A DNA stretch of 45,657 nucleotides from contig SUWU01000020.1 in the NCBI GenBank assembly GCA_015061295.1, positions 1-45,657 on the forward strand, read 5' to 3'. Position numbers and translations under genes: made by a program. A model generated the notes under the pieces. It worked only from the letters and a program-made list of their open reading frames with translations. It ran no database searches and was not told where the DNA came from. The stretch comes from Lentimicrobiaceae bacterium (GTDB taxonomy: Bacteria; Bacteroidota; Bacteroidia; Bacteroidales; F082). Shown piece after piece: positions 1-7,545 of the stretch. Numbering within the stretch: position 1 is the first letter of the stretch; every line of letters begins with the position of its first letter.

Positions 1-530
1 CGGCTTTCATATTAGCTTGGGTATTAAATAAAATAATGCCAGGCAGTTTTGAAGCATCCTCGATTTCAAATAATATTCAAGAGAAATTAACATTTGCGAT
101 AATGCTAAAAGACTGGTTCTTCAGGACATTGAAGAATGTAGTTATCATGGCAGTCTTAGTTTATCTTCTTTCTGTCTTACAGAAGATCTTAACGGAATAC
201 GGCATCATAGAATATATCTCGCGATTTTTAAAACCTGTGATGATATTCTTCGGATTATCGCCAAAGACAGCATTCTTGTGGTTGGTCTCCAATACCTTAG
301 GATTGGCTTACGGAGCAGGTATCATGATAGAAGAAGCCGAGAAAGGCATCACTACGAAAGAAGAAAACGACCTCTTAAATCATCATATAGGAATCTCGCA
401 CAGTAACTTAGAAGACCTGCTATTATTTACAGCCGTCGGTGGCTCCTTCTTATGGATGCTACTCTCTCGCTGGGCGATGTCGTTTTTGTTGGTTTGGGAG
501 AGGAGGGTTTTTAAGTCACTGAGATACTGA
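1..530 (+). CDS. Nucleoside-recognition (Gate) domain membrane protein, 3' end only
   Basis: The reading frame is open to the left edge of the window and hydrophobic there (AFILAWVLNKI before the first ATG at 36), so the gene starts upstream and the ATG at 36 is internal. The visible 170 or so residues hold several membrane segments (for example VVIMAVLVYLLSVL and the LGLAYGAGIMI helix). This pattern is typical of the second half of Bacteroidota nucleoside-recognition (Gate, spore-maturation-like) proteins, which are thought to be transporters or channels of unknown substrate. The GAGIMIEEAEKG and SHSNLEDLLLF segments fit that family. The last codons (SLRY, stop) are already part of the 8-bp repeat array that follows, so the native C-terminus may have been altered by repeat growth. 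The substrate cannot be told from sequence. Confidence 0.75.
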   Translation, partial: AFILAWVLNKIMPGSFEASSISNNIQEKLTFAIMLKDWFFRTLKNVVIMAVLVYLLSVLQKILTEYGIIEYISRFLKPVMIFFGLSPKTAFLWLVSNTLGLAYGAGIMIEEAEKGITTKEENDLLNHHIGISHSNLEDLLLFTAVGGSFLWMLLSRWAMSFLLVWERRVFKSLRY

Positions 531-565
531 GATGCTGAGTGTGCTAAGTTACTAAGTATACTAAG
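516..565 (+). repeat. 8-9 bp tandem array, NNNCTRAG units
   Basis: Six degenerate units of the form NNNCTGAG or NNNCTAAG run head to tail, two of them with one extra base. The array begins in the last codons of the upstream gene and stops just before the four-helix-bundle gene. It is the reverse complement type of the CTYAGCAT array at 975-1030, so the two arrays bracket that gene in opposite orientation. Confidence 0.85.
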
Positions 566-611
566 TTTTTGAGTGATTAATAAATTTATGTTTAACTTAA
601 AATCAATGATT

Positions 612-962
612 ATGAAACCTATTGAAGAAATGTATATCTGGAGGGAGTCCAGAGTTTTAGTCAATATCATTTATGATATGATGAAAATGTGTAATGACTA
701 TAGTTTTAAAAATCAAATTCAGCGAGCTGCAATAAGTATAATGAATAATATTGCTGAAGGTGCGGAATCAGGTAGTAATGCCAAATACGTTAATTTTTTG
801 AATATTGCCAAAGGAAGTTGTTCTGAAGTCCATTCTATGCTTTATTTGTGCGAAGATTTCAAATATTGCTCTTTTGATGAAAGGGAACGTGTTCAAAGTA
901 AGATAAAACAGATCTCAGTCGGAATAGCACGACTAATAAATTATCTATCAAAAACTAAATAA
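612..962 (+). CDS. Four-helix bundle protein (S23 / 23S rRNA IVS-type family)
   Basis: A 116-residue, helix-rich protein. The string QIQRAAISIMNNIAEGAESG and the later FLNIAKGSCSEVHSML match the conserved core of the free-standing four-helix-bundle family related to proteins encoded in 23S rRNA intervening sequences and, more distantly, to the Avd accessory protein of diversity-generating retroelements. The frame opens at a GTG at 573, with ATGs at 588, 606 and 612. I chose 612 because family members usually begin a few residues before the xxxWxxSxxLV motif, here MYIWRESRVLV. No Shine-Dalgarno sequence decides the start. It is a lone gene between two oppositely oriented 8-bp repeat arrays, with no rRNA and no reverse transcriptase nearby. 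The molecular role of this family is unknown; nucleic-acid binding has been proposed. Confidence 0.85.
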   Translation: MKPIEEMYIWRESRVLVNIIYDMMKMCNDYSFKNQIQRAAISIMNNIAEGAESGSNAKYVNFLNIAKGSCSEVHSMLYLCEDFKYCSFDERERVQSKIKQISVGIARLINYLSKTK

Positions 963-974
963 AAAATTTAAAAT

Positions 975-1030
975 CTCAGCATCTTAGCATCTTAGCATCT
1001 CAGCATCTTAGCATCTCAGCATCTTAGCAT
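975..1030 (-). repeat. 8-bp tandem array, seven CTYAGCAT units
   Basis: Seven perfect-length 8-bp units alternate between CTCAGCAT and CTTAGCAT. The array overlaps the 3' end of radA, whose last residues and stop codon are read from it. Its units are the reverse complement of the CTRAG units at 516-565. Confidence 0.95.
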
Positions 1031-2377
1031 CTCATTAATCGTTGAAATCGCTACTATCTCCACATTGTATTTCGACTTATCAATTCCTCTGAGGTTATAT
1101 TTTGATATGAAGATTTTCTCCATTCCGAGTTTATCGGCTTCTGCTATGCGGGCTTCTATTCTGTTGACGGCTCGCACCTCGCCCGAGAGTCCTACCTCTG
1201 CCGCGAAGGCGTATCTGTTGCTGATGGCGACATCATCGTTCGACGATAATATAGCTGCCACCACAGCAAGGTCCATGGCAGGGTCATCAACGCGTAGGCC
1301 ACCTGCGATATTGAGAAAGACATCCTTCGATGACAGACGGAATCCAGCTCTTTTCTCCAATACTGCGAGCAACATATTTAGTCGTCGGGTGTCGAAGCCG
1401 GTACAGCTACGTTGGGGCGTGCCGTATGCCGCAGTGCTGACGAGAGCCTGAGTCTCTATCATCATAGGACGTAGCCCTTCGAGGGTAGCAGCGATGCTGA
1501 TGCCGCTGACATCTTCCTCTCTCTGTGATAACAGTATCTCACTTGGGTTAGAGACCTCGCGCAATCCGTTGGCGTTCATCTCAAAGATGCCGAGTTCGGC
1601 TGAAGAGCCAAATCTGTTTTTTACTGTTCGTAAGACACGAAAACCATAATGACGGTCACCCTCAAATTGAATGACGGTGTCGACGATATGTTCTAAGATT
1701 TTAGGTCCAGCAATGGTGCCGTCTTTGGTGATATGACCGATGAGGAATGTAGGTATATGAAGCGACTTTGCGACCTTGTTCATCTCGGCGGCAGTCTCGC
1801 GGATCTGACTTATACTACCGGCTGTTGAATCGACTGCCGCCGACTCCAACGTCTGTATTGAGTCGATGATGAGGATGTCGGGTAATGTCTCTTCTACATG
1901 TTTTATGATGTCGGTGGTGTTGGTCTCTGTCAATATCAGACAATTATCATTGTTGATACCGATGCGTTCGGCACGCATCTTTATTTGCTGAGCGCTCTCT
2001 TCACCTGATACATAAAGTACTTTCTTATCTCTGAGATTAAGAGCCACTTGCAACAGCAGTGTCGATTTGCCAATACCAGGTTCACCGCCGAGCAAGACGA
2101 GAGAACCTGATACAAGACCGCCACCTAAAACTCTGTTTAACTCGTTATAACATAAGTCGAGACGAGCTTCCTTGACGTTACTTACCTCTCTGACAGGAAT
2201 AGGCTTCGACTTCGTCTCACCAGTGATAGATTTCTTGACAGATTTATTGTCTTTACCGACAACAACGCTTTCTTCCACATAACTATTCCACGCACCACAA
2301 CCAGGGCAATGACCAATCCATTTAGGCGATTCATTACCACATTCTTTACAATAAAATACAGTCTTGACTTTTGCCAT
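1016..2377 (-). CDS. radA: DNA repair protein RadA (Sms)
   Basis: RadA is a RecA-like ATPase that drives branch migration during recombinational repair. The 453-residue protein has the full family layout: an N-terminal C4 zinc motif (CKECG at 10-14 and CPGCG at 24-28), a Walker A P-loop (GGEPGIGKST, about 97-106), a Walker B region (DILIIDSIQT), the RadA-specific KNRFG motif near residue 255, and a C-terminal Lon-like domain. The length is normal for the family. The gene is divergent from the SusC gene and has its own promoter-like TAnnTTTG box 23 bp upstream. The last residues (NEMLRC) and the TGA stop are encoded by the 8-bp CTYAGCAT array, so the native C-terminus seems to have been replaced or extended by repeat sequence. 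The catalytic parts are intact. Confidence 0.97.
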   Translation of the reverse strand: MAKVKTVFYCKECGNESPKWIGHCPGCGAWNSYVEESVVVGKDNKSVKKSITGETKSKPIPVREVSNVKEARLDLCYNELNRVLGGGLVSGSLVLLGGEPGIGKSTLLLQVALNLRDKKVLYVSGEESAQQIKMRAERIGINNDNCLILTETNTTDIIKHVEETLPDILIIDSIQTLESAAVDSTAGSISQIRETAAEMNKVAKSLHIPTFLIGHITKDGTIAGPKILEHIVDTVIQFEGDRHYGFRVLRTVKNRFGSSAELGIFEMNANGLREVSNPSEILLSQREEDVSGISIAATLEGLRPMMIETQALVSTAAYGTPQRSCTGFDTRRLNMLLAVLEKRAGFRLSSKDVFLNIAGGLRVDDPAMDLAVVAAILSSNDDVAISNRYAFAAEVGLSGEVRAVNRIEARIAEADKLGMEKIFISKYNLRGIDKSKYNVEIVAISTINEMLRC

Positions 2378-2400
2378 AATTTTTTTTTGAAAAACTTTTA

Positions 2401-2408
2401 CAAAAGTA
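2401..2408 (-). promoter_or_regulatory. -7 box of radA promoter
   Basis: On the minus strand this reads TACTTTTG, a perfect match to the Bacteroidota -7 consensus TAnnTTTG. It lies 23 bp before the radA start codon. Confidence 0.6.
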
Positions 2409-2420
2409 TAAATATTTAAA

Positions 2421-2451
2421 TTGATTTGTATGATAAAAAATCATATTTTTG
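2421..2451 (+). promoter_or_regulatory. Promoter of the SusC-SusD-PNGase operon
   Basis: A -33 TTG at 2421-2423 is followed after 20 bp by a perfect -7 box, TATTTTTG, at 2444-2451. This matches the Bacteroidota housekeeping promoter layout. The box ends 34 bp before the ATG at 2486. It excludes the upstream in-frame ATG at 2426, which would lie inside the promoter. Confidence 0.65.
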
Positions 2452-2485
2452 CGTAGTTTTATTTTCGAAATTAAAATTATCAGAT

Positions 2486-5400
2486 ATGAGGAAGGTTTAC
2501 TTTTTCTTAATCCTTTCTTTCGGGTTTATTTTTACCTTGAAAGCTCAGGATTTCAATGTATCCGGTATAGTTACATCTTCTGAAGATGGATATGGATTAC
2601 CAGGTGTTACAATTTTAGTTAAGGGAACTACCAATGGTACTATTACCGGCATCGACGGTGATTATACCATTAAGGTGAACACTAACGACACATTATCTTT
2701 CTCCTATGTTGGCTATCAGACACAACATATTGCAGTCAAAGGTAAGACTAAGATAGATGTCGTCATGAGTACTGATGCTAAGATGCTTGATAATGTCGTT
2801 GTCACAGCGTTAGGTATCAAGCGTCAGAAAAGAGAGTTGGGTTACGCTACTGAGGACATCAGCGGTGCTGACTTGACACGTTCGGGAAGTGATAATGTTA
2901 TAAACTCGTTGAGTGGTCGTGCTGCTGGTGTGCAGATTATCACAAGCGACGGTGTGTCTGGTGGCTCGTCACGTATCGTTATCCGTGGTAATAACAGTAT
3001 CTTCGGTGATAACCAGCCGCTCATCGTCGTTGATGGTGTGCCGATGACTAACGAAGGTGGTGTTACCGGTTGGGACGGAGGACAAGACTGGGGAACAGCT
3101 CTTAACAATATCAACCAAGAAGATATTGAAGACCTCAACATCTTGAAAGGACCTACTGCTGCTGCTCTCTACGGTTCACGCGGTGGTAACGGTGTCGTTC
3201 TCATCACAACGAAAAAAGGTAAGAAACAAAAAGGTCTCGGTATCAATTTCTCATCAACATATAAGTTGACAACACCTTATGGCTATCGTGATGTTCAGAA
3301 TAAGTACGGCGCTGGAGGTCCGGTCTCTTTTATGACACCGACTTTGACACAAGATGAGAATGGTAACTACATATATAGTGGTAACTATAACACTGATAAC
3401 GGTCCTGAAGGTGAGCCTACTAACACTACTTTCGGTTACTATGGTGGCGCAGTCTCGTGGGGTCCTGTCATGGATGGAACACATATGTTATGGTGGGATA
3501 GCACTATGAGATATTATTCTCCTCAACCAGACAACCTCAGCATGTTATATAAGAACTCTCACTCGTTCACAAATAATATCTCATTCCAAAATGCAGGAGA
3601 CTTCGGTTCTATCAGAGTGTCTGTCACCGATGACCGCTCAGATGCTATCATAGATAACTGTAACCTCAGACAAACGACATTCAACGTAGGTTCCTTGTTG
3701 AATATCTCTGAAAAGATCAAAGCTGATGTCTCTTTCACTTACTTAGATTATCATCGTCTTAACTCACCTGTTCTCGGTGAGTCATATAGTAACTTCAACA
3801 AAGGCCTTCTTTATAGCTGGCCAAGAAGCTGGCAAGGTATAGAGTCGTCATTATACGAAAATCCTGATGGCTCCATGATAGAGTGGGGTAACTATCCATT
3901 CCAATATATCAATTATAATACTTTCTGGACATTCTATAATAATAACACTACTCTCGACCGCGATAAGGCTTACGGTTCTTTACGTCTCACCTACGACATT
4001 ACCGATTGGTTGACATTGGCTGGTAAAGCAGCTCTTGATTTCTCCTTAGACCAATTTGAGACAAAGAACAAACCTACAGCTCCTGATGGCATGACAGGTG
4101 GTTACTACAAACAAAATCTCTCAAGAGATTATACCTTAGATGCCGACTTCCTTTTGACAGCTCATAAAGATTATATCTTCGGTTCTAATTTCAACGTGCG
4201 TTTCTCATTAGGTGGTGAACGTTATTACAGAAATATGTACGGTTTATGGGCAGGTACAGGACAATGGGCTTACGCTGGATTATATACCTTCAAAAATTAT
4301 CTCAGCGGTGCAGCTAATCCTCTCACTACTAATATGCTCCCTGATGAATCGAGATATGAGAAACAAGTCAACTCGTTGTATGGCTTCTTGAATGTGTCAT
4401 ACAGAAATTGGCTCTTCATGGACTTCACAGGAAGAAACGACTGGTCATCGACATTGCCTATGAATAACAACAGCTACTTCTATCCATCAGCTACAGTGAG
4501 TTTCATAGCTACTGAGGCTTTGAAAATCAACTGGGGCTTTATCAGCTTCTTGAAGTTAAGAGGTTCTGCTGCTATGACAGCAAGTGACGACAATCCATAT
4601 CAGTTAGACTTCACATATAACACAGGATCTTTCGGTGGTCAGTTGACAGCCACTCTGCCAACACAGGTGCCACCTATACAACTGAAGCCTCAACGTCAAC
4701 GTGCCTTTGAAGTAGGTATCGACATCGGATTATGGGATAAATTTAACATGGATGTCACATATTACGACATCTATTCTTGGGATCAGATCCTTGCTTCTCC
4801 TATGGCAGTGTCGTCAGGTGCATCAAGTGCTCGTATCAACACAGGTATTGTAACCAACAAAGGTATAGAGGCTATCATGAACTATAACGTGTTCCAAAAG
4901 TCAGATAGCTATCTCCAAATAGGATTGAACCTCGCTAGAAATACTAACCGCATCGTTGATTTAGGCGGCGCAGATATGTATATACTCTCTGAAGTGTGGG
5001 GCTCCAACGGTCCAGCTATCGCTGTTAAAGAAGGCGAAGAATATGGTACCATCTACGGCTGGGACTATGTCTATAGCATGGATGTTAACGGACAGACTGT
5101 AGGTCCATTCTATGACGAAAATGGTAACCCAATTCCACTTATCAATGAAGAAGGAACAGAATATCTTAAGACAAATCAACGTGTGCCTGTTGGCAACTGC
5201 GCTCCTTTAGTGACTGGCGGTGTCAACTTTAAATATAGTTATAAGAACTTCTCGTTATATGCCTTGATAGATGCTAAGTTAGGAGGTGAAATCTATTGTG
5301 GATCATACGTTATCGCAATGCAGACAGGACAAAGCAATGAGACATTGTATGAACGAGAAGGTAATGGACTTCCTCTCTATGACGCAGAAGGTAACTTCTT

Positions 5401-5800
5401 AGGCAACTACGGTGTTGTCCTCCCTGGAGTCTATGTCAACCCTGAGACTGGCGAGGCTACAACTAACGAAGAAGTGGTGCACTACTATTATAATTATATG
5501 CCTAACTTCGGCGGATGGGGCAACTACATCTCAACACCAGGTATCTTGAACAACACATGGATCAAAATGCGTGAGTTAACACTCAGTTACAACTTCCCTG
5601 AAAAGATATTAAAGAAACTTAAAGTGTTCCAAAACGCTTCTATCTCTATAACAGGTCGCGACTTGTTCTACTTCTATAAGTCATTGCCAGATAATATCAA
5701 CCCAGAAGGAACCTTAGGAACAGGTAATGCTCAAGGTCTCGAATACGGTTCATTCCCAATGACACGCTCATTTATATTCTCATTAAGATTTGGTATATAA
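2486..5800 (+). CDS. SusC/RagA family TonB-linked outer membrane transporter
   Basis: The 22-stranded outer-membrane channel of a SusCD pair, which takes up large oligosaccharides or peptides using TonB energy. The 1104-residue product starts with a signal peptide (cleavage after LKA, residue 20). It continues with a carboxypeptidase-D-like regulatory domain (FNVSGIVTSSEDGYGLPGVT onward), the SusC hallmark VVVTALGIKRQKRELGYA, and a plug domain with LIVVDGVPM and the GPTAAALYGSRGGNGVVLITT motif. A long beta-barrel follows, ending in the aromatic-rich SFIFSLRFGI. I start it at 2486 because the signal peptide begins there. The SusD gene starts 25 bp after its stop, and a PNGase F-like gene follows. 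No ECF sigma, anti-sigma or hybrid two-component regulator is next to it. The cargo is inferred from the PNGase neighbour only. Confidence 0.95.
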   Translation: MRKVYFFLILSFGFIFTLKAQDFNVSGIVTSSEDGYGLPGVTILVKGTTNGTITGIDGDYTIKVNTNDTLSFSYVGYQTQHIAVKGKTKIDVVMSTDAKMLDNVVVTALGIKRQKRELGYATEDISGADLTRSGSDNVINSLSGRAAGVQIITSDGVSGGSSRIVIRGNNSIFGDNQPLIVVDGVPMTNEGGVTGWDGGQDWGTALNNINQEDIEDLNILKGPTAAALYGSRGGNGVVLITTKKGKKQKGLGINFSSTYKLTTPYGYRDVQNKYGAGGPVSFMTPTLTQDENGNYIYSGNYNTDNGPEGEPTNTTFGYYGGAVSWGPVMDGTHMLWWDSTMRYYSPQPDNLSMLYKNSHSFTNNISFQNAGDFGSIRVSVTDDRSDAIIDNCNLRQTTFNVGSLLNISEKIKADVSFTYLDYHRLNSPVLGESYSNFNKGLLYSWPRSWQGIESSLYENPDGSMIEWGNYPFQYINYNTFWTFYNNNTTLDRDKAYGSLRLTYDITDWLTLAGKAALDFSLDQFETKNKPTAPDGMTGGYYKQNLSRDYTLDADFLLTAHKDYIFGSNFNVRFSLGGERYYRNMYGLWAGTGQWAYAGLYTFKNYLSGAANPLTTNMLPDESRYEKQVNSLYGFLNVSYRNWLFMDFTGRNDWSSTLPMNNNSYFYPSATVSFIATEALKINWGFISFLKLRGSAAMTASDDNPYQLDFTYNTGSFGGQLTATLPTQVPPIQLKPQRQRAFEVGIDIGLWDKFNMDVTYYDIYSWDQILASPMAVSSGASSARINTGIVTNKGIEAIMNYNVFQKSDSYLQIGLNLARNTNRIVDLGGADMYILSEVWGSNGPAIAVKEGEEYGTIYGWDYVYSMDVNGQTVGPFYDENGNPIPLINEEGTEYLKTNQRVPVGNCAPLVTGGVNFKYSYKNFSLYALIDAKLGGEIYCGSYVIAMQTGQSNETLYEREGNGLPLYDAEGNFLGNYGVVLPGVYVNPETGEATTNEEVVHYYYNYMPNFGGWGNYISTPGILNNTWIKMRELTLSYNFPEKILKKLKVFQNASISITGRDLFYFYKSLPDNINPEGTLGTGNAQGLEYGSFPMTRSFIFSLRFGI

Positions 5801-5812
5801 TAAAATGATGAT

Positions 5813-5817
5813 GGAGG
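5813..5817 (+). promoter_or_regulatory. Shine-Dalgarno-like GGAGG deciding the SusD start
   Basis: GGAGG lies 8 bp before the ATG at 5826. Strong Shine-Dalgarno sequences are uncommon in Bacteroidota. This one picks the lipoprotein start at 5826 over the in-frame ATGs at 5790 and 5805-5811. Confidence 0.5.
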
Positions 5818-5825
5818 AAATAATT

Positions 5826-7526
5826 ATGAAAAAGAATAATATTAAATATGCTCCCGTAACGTTAGCCATTATCGTATCATTGATGTTGGCTTCATGTACT
5901 AAAGGCTTCGAAGAAATGAATAAAAATCCGATGAGCCCTACAGGTACAGACATAGGACCTCTGTTCAACGGTGTAGTGAGTAGCCTCGTATGGACATGGG
6001 ACGAACAGTTCTATCTCAATAACGAGATATTTTATCCTGAGTCGGAACTCGGAGCCCTTATCTCAGAGGCTTGGGGTAACTATAGCATCGGTGTCGATGC
6101 AGTGTGGAATAACTACTATTCAGCTCTCGCCAATATTCACGACATCGACAAACGTTTAGATGAAATGTGTACAACAACAGGTGACAATGAAATAGATGAT
6201 AAAGTTAGAGCTCAACTTATAGTGATAGAAGCTTTTAAGACTTTCAAAGTTACCGATATGTTCGGCGATATACCTTATTCCGAAGCTGGTTATATCTGGT
6301 ATAACACCGAGAGCAACAGAAAACCTAAATACGATTCTCAAGAGTCGATATATAAGACATTGTTGAATGAATTGGTGTGGGCAAGAAATGTCTTAAATAA
6401 CAACGCAGCCAGAACATCGTTAGGTAATATGTATTATTCATTGGAATCTTATGATGTGATGTATCATAATGATTACGGCAAATGGGCTAAGATAGCTAAC
6501 TCCTTGATATTACGTCACGCCTTGAGAATGTATGACAAAGATCCTGAATTTGCAGGAGCGTTGTTACAAGAGGCATATGATAGACCTGTCATCGATGATT
6601 ATTATTATGGCGGTAATGGTGGCTTCGCTCTATGGCCTCAATATTTAGGAACAACAATTGGCGATGAAGGATGGTCGTTTAGAGAACATAGAAACCTTAG
6701 AATGGGAGAGACTGTCTTTGCACAGATGTCGAAACCTACAGATAATGATGAGAATGAGATATTCGACCCAAGAGTGTATGTGTTCTTCGATACAAGTCAT
6801 AAAGACTCATTACATCCTGAAGGAGCATGGAGAGCTTATCCTCAGATTAAGGATCTCACAACACCTACAGAAGGTGGAACACCTTACTCCTCATCGAGAG
6901 ATAAAAATTATACTTTCAAAGGTCCTCAATGTCTCTATTCTCCATTTAACTTCTATCTCATCAGAGACAATGTCTTCGTACCTCAGATAATGATGAGCCC
7001 AGCTGAAGTGTGTTTCATCAAAGCAGAACTCGTATTGAGAGGCATAGTGAATGGCTCTGACTTCGACATCACCAACTATATAAGCAAAGGTGTGGAAAAC
7101 TCATTGTCTTTGTGGATGCAACTGCCATATAACGGAACCGACGTCACCTACAAGTATATATACAATGACTTGGCAAACCTCATGCAAGATAAAGATATAT
7201 ACTCATTCGCTTATTCTCATTCGGCTAATATCTTGAATGAACAAGCATTCAATAATCCTGACTTCGGTTTCACCCCTGATGAATATCTTGAGATAGTATA
7301 TCAACAACGTTGGCTCGACTTGTTCCGTCAACCTAATGAAGCATGGAACCTCGCACGTCGCACGTTTAAAACTCCTACTACAACAGATCATCAGAAACTC
7401 GTCTCATATAGATTGCCATATCCACAGTCGGAAGTGACATATAACTATGACAACTACAACGAGCAAGTTAAGAAGATGAGTCATGGCGATACACGACAGA
7501 CTAAGGTGTGGTGGATGGAAGATTAA
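5826..7526 (+). CDS. SusD/RagB-like surface nutrient-binding lipoprotein
   Basis: The lid and binding protein that pairs with SusC on the cell surface. The start at 5826 gives a lipoprotein signal (LMLASC, lipidated Cys24) and a 566-residue product. KNPMSPTGTDIGPLFNGVV and the TPR-like helices (for example YWLD-type stretch YQQRWLDLFRQPNEAW near the C-terminus) point to the SusD-like_2 / SusD-RagB superfamily. The gene overlaps no other real gene. It lies 25 bp after SusC and 19 bp before the PNGase gene, so the three are almost certainly co-transcribed. Glycan or peptide specificity cannot be read from sequence. Confidence 0.93.
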   Translation: MKKNNIKYAPVTLAIIVSLMLASCTKGFEEMNKNPMSPTGTDIGPLFNGVVSSLVWTWDEQFYLNNEIFYPESELGALISEAWGNYSIGVDAVWNNYYSALANIHDIDKRLDEMCTTTGDNEIDDKVRAQLIVIEAFKTFKVTDMFGDIPYSEAGYIWYNTESNRKPKYDSQESIYKTLLNELVWARNVLNNNAARTSLGNMYYSLESYDVMYHNDYGKWAKIANSLILRHALRMYDKDPEFAGALLQEAYDRPVIDDYYYGGNGGFALWPQYLGTTIGDEGWSFREHRNLRMGETVFAQMSKPTDNDENEIFDPRVYVFFDTSHKDSLHPEGAWRAYPQIKDLTTPTEGGTPYSSSRDKNYTFKGPQCLYSPFNFYLIRDNVFVPQIMMSPAEVCFIKAELVLRGIVNGSDFDITNYISKGVENSLSLWMQLPYNGTDVTYKYIYNDLANLMQDKDIYSFAYSHSANILNEQAFNNPDFGFTPDEYLEIVYQQRWLDLFRQPNEAWNLARRTFKTPTTTDHQKLVSYRLPYPQSEVTYNYDNYNEQVKKMSHGDTRQTKVWWMED

Positions 7527-7545
7527 TAACTAAATTTTTATCGAT

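Noticed and set aside
612-962. Diversity-generating retroelement (Avd homologue)
   Set aside because: No reverse transcriptase, template repeat or variable repeat is in the window. The protein fits the free-standing S23-type family.
516-1030. CRISPR array
   Set aside because: The units are 8 bp with no spacers of constant length and no cas genes.
2426-2485. Upstream start for the SusC gene
   Set aside because: The region contains the -7 promoter box and adds residues before a good signal peptide.
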